Source: an uncultured SAR116 cluster alpha proteobacterium (GTDB lineage Bacteria; Pseudomonadota; Alphaproteobacteria; Puniceispirillales; Marisalimonadaceae). Taken from it: a stretch of DNA of 64,000 bases. Where the stretch lies: NCBI GenBank assembly GCA_902593735.1, contig CACJJL010000001.1, positions 62,001-126,000 of the forward strand. The letters are read 5' to 3'. This document shows positions 17,354-26,720 of this stretch, piece by piece. Numbering within the stretch: position 1 is the first letter of the stretch; each line of letters starts with the position of its first letter. Made by a program: the position numbers and the translations under genes. The notes under the pieces are model-generated. The model was not told where the DNA came from. It did no database searches and was given only the letters and a program-made list of their open reading frames with translations.

Positions 17354-18316
17354 TTATAAATTATTTAAGAAGTAATCATAAGTCTTACAGAGACCTTCTC
17401 TCAATTTTGTTTTGTAACTCCAACCCATAGAATAAAGCTTTGAAACATCTAATATTTTTCTCATTGCACCGTCTGGACTTAAGTTATCAAATTCTATTTT
17501 ACCATTGTAATTAACAATTTCGGCAATTAAACATGCCAAATCAAATATAGAAATTTCTTCGCCACTTCCGACATTTAGATGTGGTACATTATTAATAATC
17601 TTTTCATATTTATTTTTTTCAGAATTCATTACAAAAATTGCAGCATCTGCAAAATCTTCAATAAATAAAAACTCTCTTTTTGGTTTACCAGTACCCCATA
17701 AAACTATTTTCTCTGACTCATTTATTTTTGCCTCATGCATACGACAAATTAAACTAGAAATTACATGAGATTCTTCAATATTATATTTATCTCCAGGTCC
17801 ATATAAATTTGTAGGAACAACAGCTCTGTAGTCAAGATTATGAGATTTTTCATATTGCTTGTTATAACTATTACAAAGTTTTAATCCTGCAATTTTTGAA
17901 ATAGCATAAGGTTCACTAGTTAACTCAAGTGGTCCTGTTAAAAGTTCTTCTTCAATAGTAGGGAAGCTTGTTATTTTTGGATATACACAGCTAGAACCAA
18001 TAAAAAGTATTTTTCTAACATTGTTTAAAAAACAAGAATTTATAATGTTAGTTTGAGAGACTAGATTATTGTAAATAAACTCTGCAGGATATTTACTATT
18101 GGCTAATATTCCACCAGATTTACCACCAGTTATATATACTTGATCAATAGTGTGTTTTTGAAAGAAAAATTCTACATCTGACTGAGAGGTTAAATCTAAA
18201 TTTTCATTAATAAATATTTTAATATTTTCACCAGATTTTTTAAGTCTATTGATGATAGCTTTACCTATCATATTTTCGTGGTAAGTAACAAATATGTTAA
18301 TAATTTTTTTAGACAA
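17354..18316 (-). CDS. GDP-L-fucose synthase (Fcl/WcaG)-like nucleotide-sugar epimerase/reductase with altered Gly-rich motif
   Basis: 'GSSCVYPKI', 'EPYAISKIAGLKLCNSYN', 'VPTNLYGPGDKYN', 'PDGAMRKILDVSKL' match Fcl; N-terminal motif reads 'TYHENMIG'. Confidence 0.82.
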   Translation of the reverse strand: MSKKIINIFVTYHENMIGKAIINRLKKSGENIKIFINENLDLTSQSDVEFFFQKHTIDQVYITGGKSGGILANSKYPAEFIYNNLVSQTNIINSCFLNNVRKILFIGSSCVYPKITSFPTIEEELLTGPLELTSEPYAISKIAGLKLCNSYNKQYEKSHNLDYRAVVPTNLYGPGDKYNIEESHVISSLICRMHEAKINESEKIVLWGTGKPKREFLFIEDFADAAIFVMNSEKNKYEKIINNVPHLNVGSGEEISIFDLACLIAEIVNYNGKIEFDNLSPDGAMRKILDVSKLYSMGWSYKTKLREGLCKTYDYFLNNL

Positions 18317-18474
18317 ATTTCACCTTTACATTGTTTTATTAGCAACTAGACAATGAAATAATGCCTAACATATCATAAAAACTAGCATCTAATTAGATAT
18401 AAATCATAGTATTTTTAAATATATAAGTTTTGAATTTATTTTTAAATTTAGTTTTGTTTTAAAATATTTAGTAG

Positions 18475-18529
18475 GATAAATTACACTATTAATTTCTTTT
18501 AAAAAAGAAAAATAGAATGTAATTTATTC
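18475..18529. repeat. Long imperfect inverted repeat / hairpin upstream of GT2 gene
   Basis: Outer arms ATAAATTACA (18476-18485) / TGTAATTTAT (18518-18527); inner arms TTTCTTTT (18493-18500) / AAAAGAAA (18503-18510); read directly. Confidence 0.55.
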
Positions 18530-18547
18530 ATTATCCAATAAGTTAGT

Positions 18548-19384
18548 GTGAAAATGCAATCTAAAAGGGAAAAAATTTCATTAGCTGTAATTATGATTAC
18601 TTTAAATGAAGGTCATAATTTGAATGATGCTATAAAACAGTTGGAAAACTGGGCTTCTGAAGTATTTGTCCTAGATAGCTTTAGCAATGATAATACAATA
18701 AATATTCTTAAAAAAAATAATATAGTATACAAGCAAAGAAAGTTCACAAATTTTGGCGATCAGTGGAATTTTGCGCTTAAGATATTCAATATTAAAAGTA
18801 AATTTACAATGAAAATAGATCCAGATGAGAGGCTGACTGAAAAGTTAAAGGTTGAAATATCAGAAAATTTAAAAAATAAAAATAATGTGGGATACGCTTT
18901 TGATAGAGTTTTATATTTTATGGGTAAAGAACTGCCAATTACTCAAGAGGTAACAAGAATATGGAAGACAGGTAAAGCAAAATTTACAGATGTTTTGGTT
19001 AATGAAACTCCAATTATAGAAGGTAATGTTTTTAAGTTGAGTGAAAAATTAATCCATTTAGATAGCCCAACTTTAGAACATTGGTACGCAAAACAAAATC
19101 AATATAGTTCTTCAGAAGCAATGGCTAGAGTAAAAAAACAACATTTACCTTTCAAACCTTCTTTATTTGGAAATAGAGACAACAAAAGAATGTGGATTAA
19201 ACAAAACTTTTCAAGTATCCCAGGAAGGTTTTTATTGTTATTTTTATATTATTATATCATAAGAGGATTGTTTTTAGCTGGTAAAGAAGGCTTTATTTGG
19301 TCTCATCTTAGATCTGAGGTTATGAGAATGAGAGAATATAAGTTCTACGAACTATCAAAGAAGAATAATTTGAGAGATTTATAA
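18548..19384 (+). CDS. Glycosyltransferase family 2 (WaaE/KdtX-like)
   Basis: 'LAVIMITLNEGHNLNDAIKQLENWASEVFVLDSFSNDNTI', 'FTMKIDPDERLTEKL'. Starts with GTG or downstream ATG. Confidence 0.82.
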   Translation: MKMQSKREKISLAVIMITLNEGHNLNDAIKQLENWASEVFVLDSFSNDNTINILKKNNIVYKQRKFTNFGDQWNFALKIFNIKSKFTMKIDPDERLTEKLKVEISENLKNKNNVGYAFDRVLYFMGKELPITQEVTRIWKTGKAKFTDVLVNETPIIEGNVFKLSEKLIHLDSPTLEHWYAKQNQYSSSEAMARVKKQHLPFKPSLFGNRDNKRMWIKQNFSSIPGRFLLLFLYYYIIRGLFLAGKEGFIWSHLRSEVMRMREYKFYELSKKNNLRDL

Positions 19385-21495
19385 TGAAACAACTGATTCA
19401 AGATCTAATGCATGGAAACTTGCAAATTGTTGAAACCTCCTCCCCAACGGTAAGAGAAAGCTATGTTTTGATTAGAACGGAGATGTCACTTATATCATTA
19501 GGAACTGAAAAAATGCTGTTAGATTTTGGTAAAGGAGGATTAATTTCAAAAGCCAGACAAAAACCTGAAAAAGTTAAGCAAGTCCTAGATAAAGTAAGGT
19601 CTGATGGTCTTGCGGCAACAGTTGCAACTGTCAAAAGAAAATTAACAGACCCACTCTCTCTCGGATATTCTAATGTCGGGAAAGTTATTGCTATAGGAAA
19701 AGGTGTTGAAAATGTGTCAATAGGTGACAGAGTCTTATCTAATGGATCACACGCAGAAATAGTAAATGTTCCTTCTAATTTGGTTTCCAAGATTCCAGAT
19801 AATGTAAAAAGTGAAGATGCTGTTTTTGGAGTAATTGGAGCTATTGCGCTTCAGTCTGTAAGATTGGTAAAACCAACTATTGGTGAAACTATTTGTATAA
19901 TGGGATTAGGTTTAATAGGTAATATTTTGGTACAAATTTTACTTGCAAATGGTTGTAATGTAGTTGTAGTTGAAAAAAATAAAGACAGACTCTCTCTTAT
20001 AAAGAATAAAAACGTTAAGAAAATAAACCTTTCATCCTGTAATAATATTGAAAAAGAGATTGAAGAAATTACTAATGGCCAAGGAGTTGATGGAGTTATA
20101 ATTGCAACAGCAACTAAGAGTAATCAACCTTGTGTTGATGCTGTTAAAATCACAAGATCAAGGGGCAGAATAATCATTGTTGGGACTGTTGGTATTGATG
20201 TAGATAGAGACTTACTATTCAAAAAAGAAATATCAATTCAGGTTAGCAGGTCTTATGGTCCTGGAAGATACGATACTAAATATGAAAATAAAAATCAAGA
20301 TTACCCTATAGATTATGTCAGATGGAGTGCTGGAAGAAATTTTAACGCATTCCTAAATTTATTACAAAATGAACAAATTTCACTATTTGGAGTTTCTAAG
20401 CAAAAACATAAATTTGAGGATGCTGTTGAAGTTTATAAGCAATTGAATAAAAATAATACTATCTTGGGTAATATTTTATATTTTTCAAATCCTGAGAAAA
20501 AAGCGCAAAAAAATAAAAATTTTATTATTAATGATAAAACTATAGTAGAAAAAAAAATAATCTCAAATTCTATAAAAAAAATAGGGTTTATTGGTTCAGG
20601 TAATTATGCTCAATCCTTTTTATTACCTTGTTTAGCAAAATTTAGAGTAGATTTAAAAACTTTAGTTTCAAGAAATCCAGTTACTTTAGCTCATTTAGGA
20701 AAAAAGTTTAGATTTAAAAATTTTTCGTGTGATTTAAAAGATATACTAGAAGATAATGAAATTGAAACTGTTTTTGTTGCCACCAATCACGATAGTCATG
20801 CTCAATTAGTAATTGATTGTCTTAAAAAAAATAAAAATGTTTATGTTGAAAAACCGCTATGTATTAATAACAAAGAGTTAAATGCAATAATTGATGAATA
20901 TCAAACTTCTAAATCAAGTCTTTTTATTGGTTTTAATAGACGATTTGCACCATTTTACCAACTTAGTAAGTCTCTTGTGGTAGATACTTACTCTCCTATT
21001 GTCATTAATATTACAATTAATGCAGGTATTATATCCAAAGATCATTGGGTACATGATAGTAAAATTGGGGGCGGTAGAATAATTGGAGAAATGTGTCATT
21101 TCTTAGATTTGTTAGTTTACATTACTAATTCTCTTATAGTAGATATAGATGTCAATTCTTTATCACATTCCAATGGTAAAAATGTGTTTGCAACAATAAA
21201 ATTAAATAATGGGTCAATTGGAAACATTCACTATATAACTAACGGGAACAGGAGTTTCCCAAAAGAGAGAGTTGAAATATTTCACTCCGAAAAAATAATT
21301 CAAATTAATAATTTCAAGTCAATTAAATTTTATGGGTATAAAAATCAAAGTTCAAAATTTTCTTTTATACAAAATAAAGGTGTAGAAAAAATGATGAATA
21401 CGTTATTAAATTATAATCAAAATAAAGATGTTCCTTCAATAGAAGAAATTATCAACGTAACAAAAGCATCTTTTGAGATAGATAAAAGTATTTAA
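19384..21495 (+). CDS. Fused oxidoreductase: zinc-type alcohol dehydrogenase-like domain + Gfo/Idh/MocA-like domain
   Basis: Two Rossmann motifs: 'ICIMGLGLIGNILVQILLANGCNVVVVEKN' and 'KIGFIGSGNYAQSFLLPCL', plus 'VYVEKPLCIN' (Gfo/Idh/MocA). Confidence 0.88.
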   Translation: MKQLIQDLMHGNLQIVETSSPTVRESYVLIRTEMSLISLGTEKMLLDFGKGGLISKARQKPEKVKQVLDKVRSDGLAATVATVKRKLTDPLSLGYSNVGKVIAIGKGVENVSIGDRVLSNGSHAEIVNVPSNLVSKIPDNVKSEDAVFGVIGAIALQSVRLVKPTIGETICIMGLGLIGNILVQILLANGCNVVVVEKNKDRLSLIKNKNVKKINLSSCNNIEKEIEEITNGQGVDGVIIATATKSNQPCVDAVKITRSRGRIIIVGTVGIDVDRDLLFKKEISIQVSRSYGPGRYDTKYENKNQDYPIDYVRWSAGRNFNAFLNLLQNEQISLFGVSKQKHKFEDAVEVYKQLNKNNTILGNILYFSNPEKKAQKNKNFIINDKTIVEKKIISNSIKKIGFIGSGNYAQSFLLPCLAKFRVDLKTLVSRNPVTLAHLGKKFRFKNFSCDLKDILEDNEIETVFVATNHDSHAQLVIDCLKKNKNVYVEKPLCINNKELNAIIDEYQTSKSSLFIGFNRRFAPFYQLSKSLVVDTYSPIVINITINAGIISKDHWVHDSKIGGGRIIGEMCHFLDLLVYITNSLIVDIDVNSLSHSNGKNVFATIKLNNGSIGNIHYITNGNRSFPKERVEIFHSEKIIQINNFKSIKFYGYKNQSSKFSFIQNKGVEKMMNTLLNYNQNKDVPSIEEIINVTKASFEIDKSI

Positions 21496-23147
21496 TGTCA
21501 AATCTCCTAAATTTAAAACTATTTTTGGTTACTTTATATTATTTAAAAATTAGTCAAATATTATGGAGAATATACTACTATTTAAAACCAAGAAAATTTA
21601 CTAAATTTAATACAATTAAAAAAATTAATAATTTAAAAATTAAAACTAAATTTTTGCCAAAGCCAAATTCTATAATTAGTAAAAATAAATTTGTTTTTTT
21701 AAACAAAGTTAAATCTATCCCAGATAATTTAGAAATAGAGAAAATAAAATATTCAAAATTGTGGATATACAATTTAAACTATTTTGATTTTCTTAATTGT
21801 AACATGGACAAAATTAGACATTCAATAGCCTTAGATTTTATGAAAAGATGGGTGAATGAGGTTAAATCCCCAAACTACTATGGTTACGACCCTTACCCTA
21901 CTTCTATAAGAATAGTAAATTGGATAAAATTTTATTTGCATACTAACATAATGAACGACAATGTTAAGTTAAGTTTGAGAAAGCAAACTGACTATTTGTA
22001 TCATAATCTTGAATGGCATTTATTAGGTAATCATATCTTAGCAAATGCAAAAGCTTTAATATTTTCAGGGCTTTTTTTTGTTGATCAAGACTCAAAAAAG
22101 TGGAGATTAAAAGGAGTACAAATTTACAGAAAGCAACTCAAAGAGCAAATTTTACAAGATGGTGGCCATTTTGAAAAATCACCTATGTATCACGCTATAA
22201 TACTTGAAGATATTTTAGATATAATCAATCTTTCGTATAAGTGCAACAATATGTTACCTCTTAATTTCAGAAATCAATTAAATTTGACTGCCAAAAAAAT
22301 GTTATCGTGGTTAAATATAATGTCTTACAAAAATGGTGAAACTCCAAATTTTAATGATAATTCATCAAATATTTCTAATAATATAATTACATTGTCTAAA
22401 TATGCCAAAAAACTTGGTATCAATGCTTCAAATAATTATAAATCAAGCAATAATATAAGTATAAAAAAATTGCAAAGTTCAGGCTTTATTAGGGTTGATC
22501 AAAAAGATGCTACAAGTTTTTTAGATGTAGGTTCAATTGGTGCATCTTATATTCCAGGTCACGCTCATGCAGACTCATTATCATTTGAGGCTTCTTTCTT
22601 TAAAAAAAGATTTTTTGTAAATTTAGGTGTTTCTACGTATGAAAACTCGTATAGAAGGTTTTTAGAAAGAAGTACTAAATCTCACAATACTGTTGAAGTA
22701 GATAAAAAAAATTCAACAGAGGTTTGGTCCAGCTTCAGAGTTGCCTTTCGGGCAAGGGTATTTGGATTAAAAACAAAAAAATCTGAATCAACATATTATA
22801 TCTCTTGCTATCATGATGGATATAGTACAATAACAAAAAAAAATTATCATTATAGAAATTGGATTTTTAACGAAAATAAAATTTTTATAAAGGATGAAGT
22901 GGTTTCTAAAAATTGTTCTGCAATAGCAAATTTTATATTACATCCCGACATAAAACTCATTAAAAATGATTTAAAAAAAAAATATATTTTAAAAAATAAA
23001 AGTGATAAAGTTTATCTTTTAATTAAACATGGCGAGCCCAAAATAGTAGAAAAATTTTATGCACCTGAATTTGGGATATTAAAAAAAACTAAGTGCATAT
23101 CAATATCATTACAAAAATCGAAATCAGAAATAATCTTAACTTGGTAA
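21495..23147 (+). CDS. Heparinase II/III family protein (polysaccharide lyase-like)
   Basis: 'YLYHNLEWHLLGNHILANAKALIFSGLFF', 'QDGGHFEKSPMYHAIILEDILDI', 'YIPGHAHADSLSFEASF...STYENSYRRFLERSTKSHNTVEVD' are classic heparinase II/III motifs. Confidence 0.92.
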   Translation: MSNLLNLKLFLVTLYYLKISQILWRIYYYLKPRKFTKFNTIKKINNLKIKTKFLPKPNSIISKNKFVFLNKVKSIPDNLEIEKIKYSKLWIYNLNYFDFLNCNMDKIRHSIALDFMKRWVNEVKSPNYYGYDPYPTSIRIVNWIKFYLHTNIMNDNVKLSLRKQTDYLYHNLEWHLLGNHILANAKALIFSGLFFVDQDSKKWRLKGVQIYRKQLKEQILQDGGHFEKSPMYHAIILEDILDIINLSYKCNNMLPLNFRNQLNLTAKKMLSWLNIMSYKNGETPNFNDNSSNISNNIITLSKYAKKLGINASNNYKSSNNISIKKLQSSGFIRVDQKDATSFLDVGSIGASYIPGHAHADSLSFEASFFKKRFFVNLGVSTYENSYRRFLERSTKSHNTVEVDKKNSTEVWSSFRVAFRARVFGLKTKKSESTYYISCYHDGYSTITKKNYHYRNWIFNENKIFIKDEVVSKNCSAIANFILHPDIKLIKNDLKKKYILKNKSDKVYLLIKHGEPKIVEKFYAPEFGILKKTKCISISLQKSKSEIILTW

Positions 23148-23150
23148 ACT

Positions 23151-24371
23151 ATGATGCATATACTTCTTATTTCTGATAACTTTTATCCTGAAACCAATGC
23201 GCCTGCAACTAGGGGCTTTGAGCATTGCAAAGTATGGGTAAAACAAGGTCATAAGGTAACTGTTATAACCTCATTTCCTAACTTTCCTTCAGGGAAAATA
23301 TTTGAGGGTTATAAGAACAAATTCCGTAATATTGAAAATATTGATGGTATAAATGTTTTTAGAGTCTGGACATACATGTCTCCAAATTCTGGAATATGGA
23401 AAAGAATATTAGATCAAGCTAGTTTTATGTTTACATCATTTATAAACGGTCTTTCCATAAAAAATATAGATGTGATTGTTGGAACTACCCCACATATGTT
23501 TACACCTATAGCTTCTCTGATGTTAGCAAAAATTAAAAAAACTTCTTTTATATTAGAATTAAGAGATTTGTGGCCAGATAGTATGTTAGCAGTTGGTATC
23601 AATAACAAGAGGCATTTATATAATATTGCAAAAGTAATTGAAAAAAAATTATATTTTTCAGCTGATTTAATTATACCGGTAACCTATTCTTTTAAAAGAT
23701 ATCTAATTAATCTAGGGTTACCAGAAAAAAAAATCAAAGTAGTTATGAACGGAGTCGATACTAAGTTTTTTGATTTTAAAAAAAATAAATATGTTAAAAG
23801 AAGCTCTAAATTTTTTACAATAAGTTATATTGGAACAATTGGTATGGCGCACTCTATCAAAACCATAATAGAAGCTGCTAAAATTATATATAAAAAACAC
23901 AGAGATTTAAGAATTGTATTTCAAATAATTGGTGATGGTGCAGATAAAAAAAATATAGAACATGAAGCATTAAAAATTAATAATGTTAAAGTTTTACCAT
24001 CAGTTCCTAAAAATCTAGTATTAGAATATCTTGACAGGACAGATGCAGGCATAATTCATTTAAAAAAAAATCCTTTATACAAAACTGTTGTTCCTTCTAA
24101 AATGTTTGAATATATTGCTATGGGAGTTCCAATTTTACATGGTGTAGATGGTGAATCCCATAATATTTTGAAAAAATATAAACTAGGTTTATATTTTGAA
24201 CAAGAAAGCCCAAATGCTCTATATTCAGCTATAATAAAACTTTATAATGACAAACCATTATATAATGAAATATCTGAAAACTGTGTTAAAACTTCCAAAG
24301 TTTTTGAAAGAGAAATTTTAGCTCTTAAAATGTTAGAGGAATTAAAAAAATTTGAAAAAAACAAAAAATAA
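23151..24371 (+). CDS. Glycosyltransferase family 4 (WbuB-like)
   Basis: 'HILLISDNFYPETNAPATRGFEHCKVWVKQGHKVTVITSFPNFPSGKIFEGYKNK' and 'YIGTIGMAHSIKTIIEAA'. Confidence 0.9.
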   Translation: MMHILLISDNFYPETNAPATRGFEHCKVWVKQGHKVTVITSFPNFPSGKIFEGYKNKFRNIENIDGINVFRVWTYMSPNSGIWKRILDQASFMFTSFINGLSIKNIDVIVGTTPHMFTPIASLMLAKIKKTSFILELRDLWPDSMLAVGINNKRHLYNIAKVIEKKLYFSADLIIPVTYSFKRYLINLGLPEKKIKVVMNGVDTKFFDFKKNKYVKRSSKFFTISYIGTIGMAHSIKTIIEAAKIIYKKHRDLRIVFQIIGDGADKKNIEHEALKINNVKVLPSVPKNLVLEYLDRTDAGIIHLKKNPLYKTVVPSKMFEYIAMGVPILHGVDGESHNILKKYKLGLYFEQESPNALYSAIIKLYNDKPLYNEISENCVKTSKVFEREILALKMLEELKKFEKNKK

Positions 24372-25515
24372 TAAAATTAAAGTTCTTTTGATATTTGGAA
24401 CAAGGCCAGAGGTTATAAAAATGGCTCCGATTTTATGGCAATTAGAAAAAAATAAAGATTTTTTTGAAACTTTTACTTGCGTAACATCTCAACACAAATC
24501 TTTGATTACAAAACTCATTGACACGCTTAAAATTAATGTTGATTTTAATCTAAGAATTATGAAAAAGGGCCAAAGCTTATCTGATTTAAGCTCATCTTTA
24601 ATTAAAAAAATAAACTTGGTAATTAAAAATGTTAACCCTAATGTAGTGATGGTTCAAGGTGACACTATCTCTTCATTTGCTGGAGCTTTATGTGCTTTTT
24701 ATAATAATATAAAAATATGTCATATTGAGGCAGGGTTAAGATCATTTGACATGCAAGCTCCCTTTCCTGAAGAATTTTACAGAAAATCTATAAGTTCAAT
24801 TGCATATTTAAATTTTTCACCGACATCAATAAATAAAAATAATTTGTTAAAGGAAAAGATTTGTAAAGAAAATATTTATATAACAGGAAATACAGTAATT
24901 GATTGTTTAGTCAAAATGTTAAATTTATATAAAACAGATAATAATACAAATCGTAAAATTAAAAAAAATTTAGACAATAAAATAAGTTTTAATTGGCAGA
25001 CAGAAAAATTTATATTGATCACTGGCCACAGAAGGGAAAATATAGGTCAAGCATTTGAAAATATTATGAAAGCACTTTCATTTCTAGCAAAGAAATATCC
25101 AAAGATTCAATTTGTTTATCCAATCCATCCAAATCCGTGGGTAAGAAAAACTTTTAAAAGTTTAACAACTAAATTAAAAAACTTTCATTTAATTGAGCCC
25201 CTTGAATATTTGGAATTTTCTATATTAATGAGCAAATGTTTCTTCTTGATGACGGATAGCGGAGGTGTTCAAGAAGAGGCTCCATCTTTAGGAAAGCCAG
25301 TTCTTGTTATGAGAGACAAAACAGAAAGAATTGAAGGACTTCAAAAAGGAGTTGTAAAACTTGTTGGATCAAATTCTGATAAAATTATTAAAGAAGCTCA
25401 AATTTTGATATCAAACCAAAATGAGTATATTAAAATGTCTAAGATAAATAATCCCTATGGAAATGGTAAAGCAGCTGAAAAAATTGTTACAATAGTTAAA
25501 GATAGATTTTCATGA
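24352..25515 (+). CDS. wecB: UDP-N-acetylglucosamine 2-epimerase (non-hydrolysing)
   Basis: TTG start; 'LLIFGTRPEVIKMAPI', 'VQGDTISSFAGALCAFYNNIKICHIEAGLRS', 'TDSGGVQEEAPSLGKPVLVMRDKTERIEG'. Confidence 0.95.
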   Translation: MKKTKNNKIKVLLIFGTRPEVIKMAPILWQLEKNKDFFETFTCVTSQHKSLITKLIDTLKINVDFNLRIMKKGQSLSDLSSSLIKKINLVIKNVNPNVVMVQGDTISSFAGALCAFYNNIKICHIEAGLRSFDMQAPFPEEFYRKSISSIAYLNFSPTSINKNNLLKEKICKENIYITGNTVIDCLVKMLNLYKTDNNTNRKIKKNLDNKISFNWQTEKFILITGHRRENIGQAFENIMKALSFLAKKYPKIQFVYPIHPNPWVRKTFKSLTTKLKNFHLIEPLEYLEFSILMSKCFFLMTDSGGVQEEAPSLGKPVLVMRDKTERIEGLQKGVVKLVGSNSDKIIKEAQILISNQNEYIKMSKINNPYGNGKAAEKIVTIVKDRFS

Positions 25516-26720
25516 AAGAAAAAGTTTGTATTTTAGGTTTGGGTTATATTGGTCTTCCAACGGCTTGTTTGATTTCAGAAAATTCATTTGACGTTTGTGG
25601 AATAGATGTGGATGAACAAGTCCTAAAAAATGTAAGGAATTTAAACATATATATTAATGAACCTTCTTTAAATTCATTATTAAAGAAATGTTTAAAAAGT
25701 GAAAATTTAAAAGTTCAAAATATACCTACTTACGCTGACTATTTCCTGATCTGTACTCCTACACCTATTGTTTATAACAACAATCAAGCCAAGCCAGATT
25801 TGAGTTTCGTTTTTGGAGCTATTGATAGTATTCTATTTTTTTTAAAAAATAATAATACCATTATTATAGAATCAACTGTACCAGTTGGAACTACTGAAAA
25901 AATAACTAAATATGTAAAGCAAGCTCGTCCTGATTTAAATAAGATTTTCATAGCTTACTGTCCAGAAAGAGTTTTGCCAGGCAATATAGTTTTTGAATTA
26001 AAGAACAATACTAGGATAATAGGTGGGATAAACAAAATCAGTACAAATAAAGTCGCTAAGTTTTATCAAAGTTTCGTTTTGGGAGAGATTTTACATACGA
26101 CAAGTAAGGTTGCAGAAATATGTAAACTTGCGGAAAACGCTTTTAGAGATGTAAATATAGCTTTTGCTAATGAATTGTCACTTATTTGTAAAGATAAAAA
26201 TATTAATGTATCTGAAGTTATAAATTTTACAAATAAACATCCTAGAGTAAATATTTTAAAGCCTGGTATCGGTGTTGGTGGCCATTGTATACCTGTAGAT
26301 CCATGGTTCTTAATATCTGAAAATTATAAAAAAAGTGAATTGATGAGAACCGCTAGAGAAGTTAATACAAAAAAAACTATCTATATAATTAATGATATTG
26401 AAATGCAAATTGAATCATTTTTTAAAAATAACAAACGATTACCTGTTGTTTCCTTTTTTGGCGTATCTTACAAAGAAAACTCAAATGATGTTAGAGGGGC
26501 TCCTGCCGTTCAAATAATAGATAAAATAATAAAGAAATTAGATAAGTTTTATATTGTAGATTCATTTGTTGAAAAAATTTTAAATATCAAAACACATAAT
26601 TTAGAAACAGCATTAGAAAACTCTGATATTATTTTTATTTTAGTAAAACACGACAATTTTAATGATATTGATATAAAAATTTTTAATAAAATTATTTTTA
26701 TTGATTATACTTGTAGCTAA
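25512..26720 (+). CDS. wecC: UDP-N-acetyl-D-mannosamine dehydrogenase (UDP-glucose/GDP-mannose dehydrogenase family)
   Basis: 'VCILGLGYIGLPTACLISENSFDVCGID', 'ESTVPVGTTEKI', 'KLAENAFRDVNIAFANELS', 'GVGGHCIPVDPWF'. Confidence 0.95.
   Translation: MKEKVCILGLGYIGLPTACLISENSFDVCGIDVDEQVLKNVRNLNIYINEPSLNSLLKKCLKSENLKVQNIPTYADYFLICTPTPIVYNNNQAKPDLSFVFGAIDSILFFLKNNNTIIIESTVPVGTTEKITKYVKQARPDLNKIFIAYCPERVLPGNIVFELKNNTRIIGGINKISTNKVAKFYQSFVLGEILHTTSKVAEICKLAENAFRDVNIAFANELSLICKDKNINVSEVINFTNKHPRVNILKPGIGVGGHCIPVDPWFLISENYKKSELMRTAREVNTKKTIYIINDIEMQIESFFKNNKRLPVVSFFGVSYKENSNDVRGAPAVQIIDKIIKKLDKFYIVDSFVEKILNIKTHNLETALENSDIIFILVKHDNFNDIDIKIFNKIIFIDYTCS

Noticed and set aside
19461-19790. 109-aa - strand ORF
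   Set aside because: Antisense to the N-terminus of the fused oxidoreductase; no motif.
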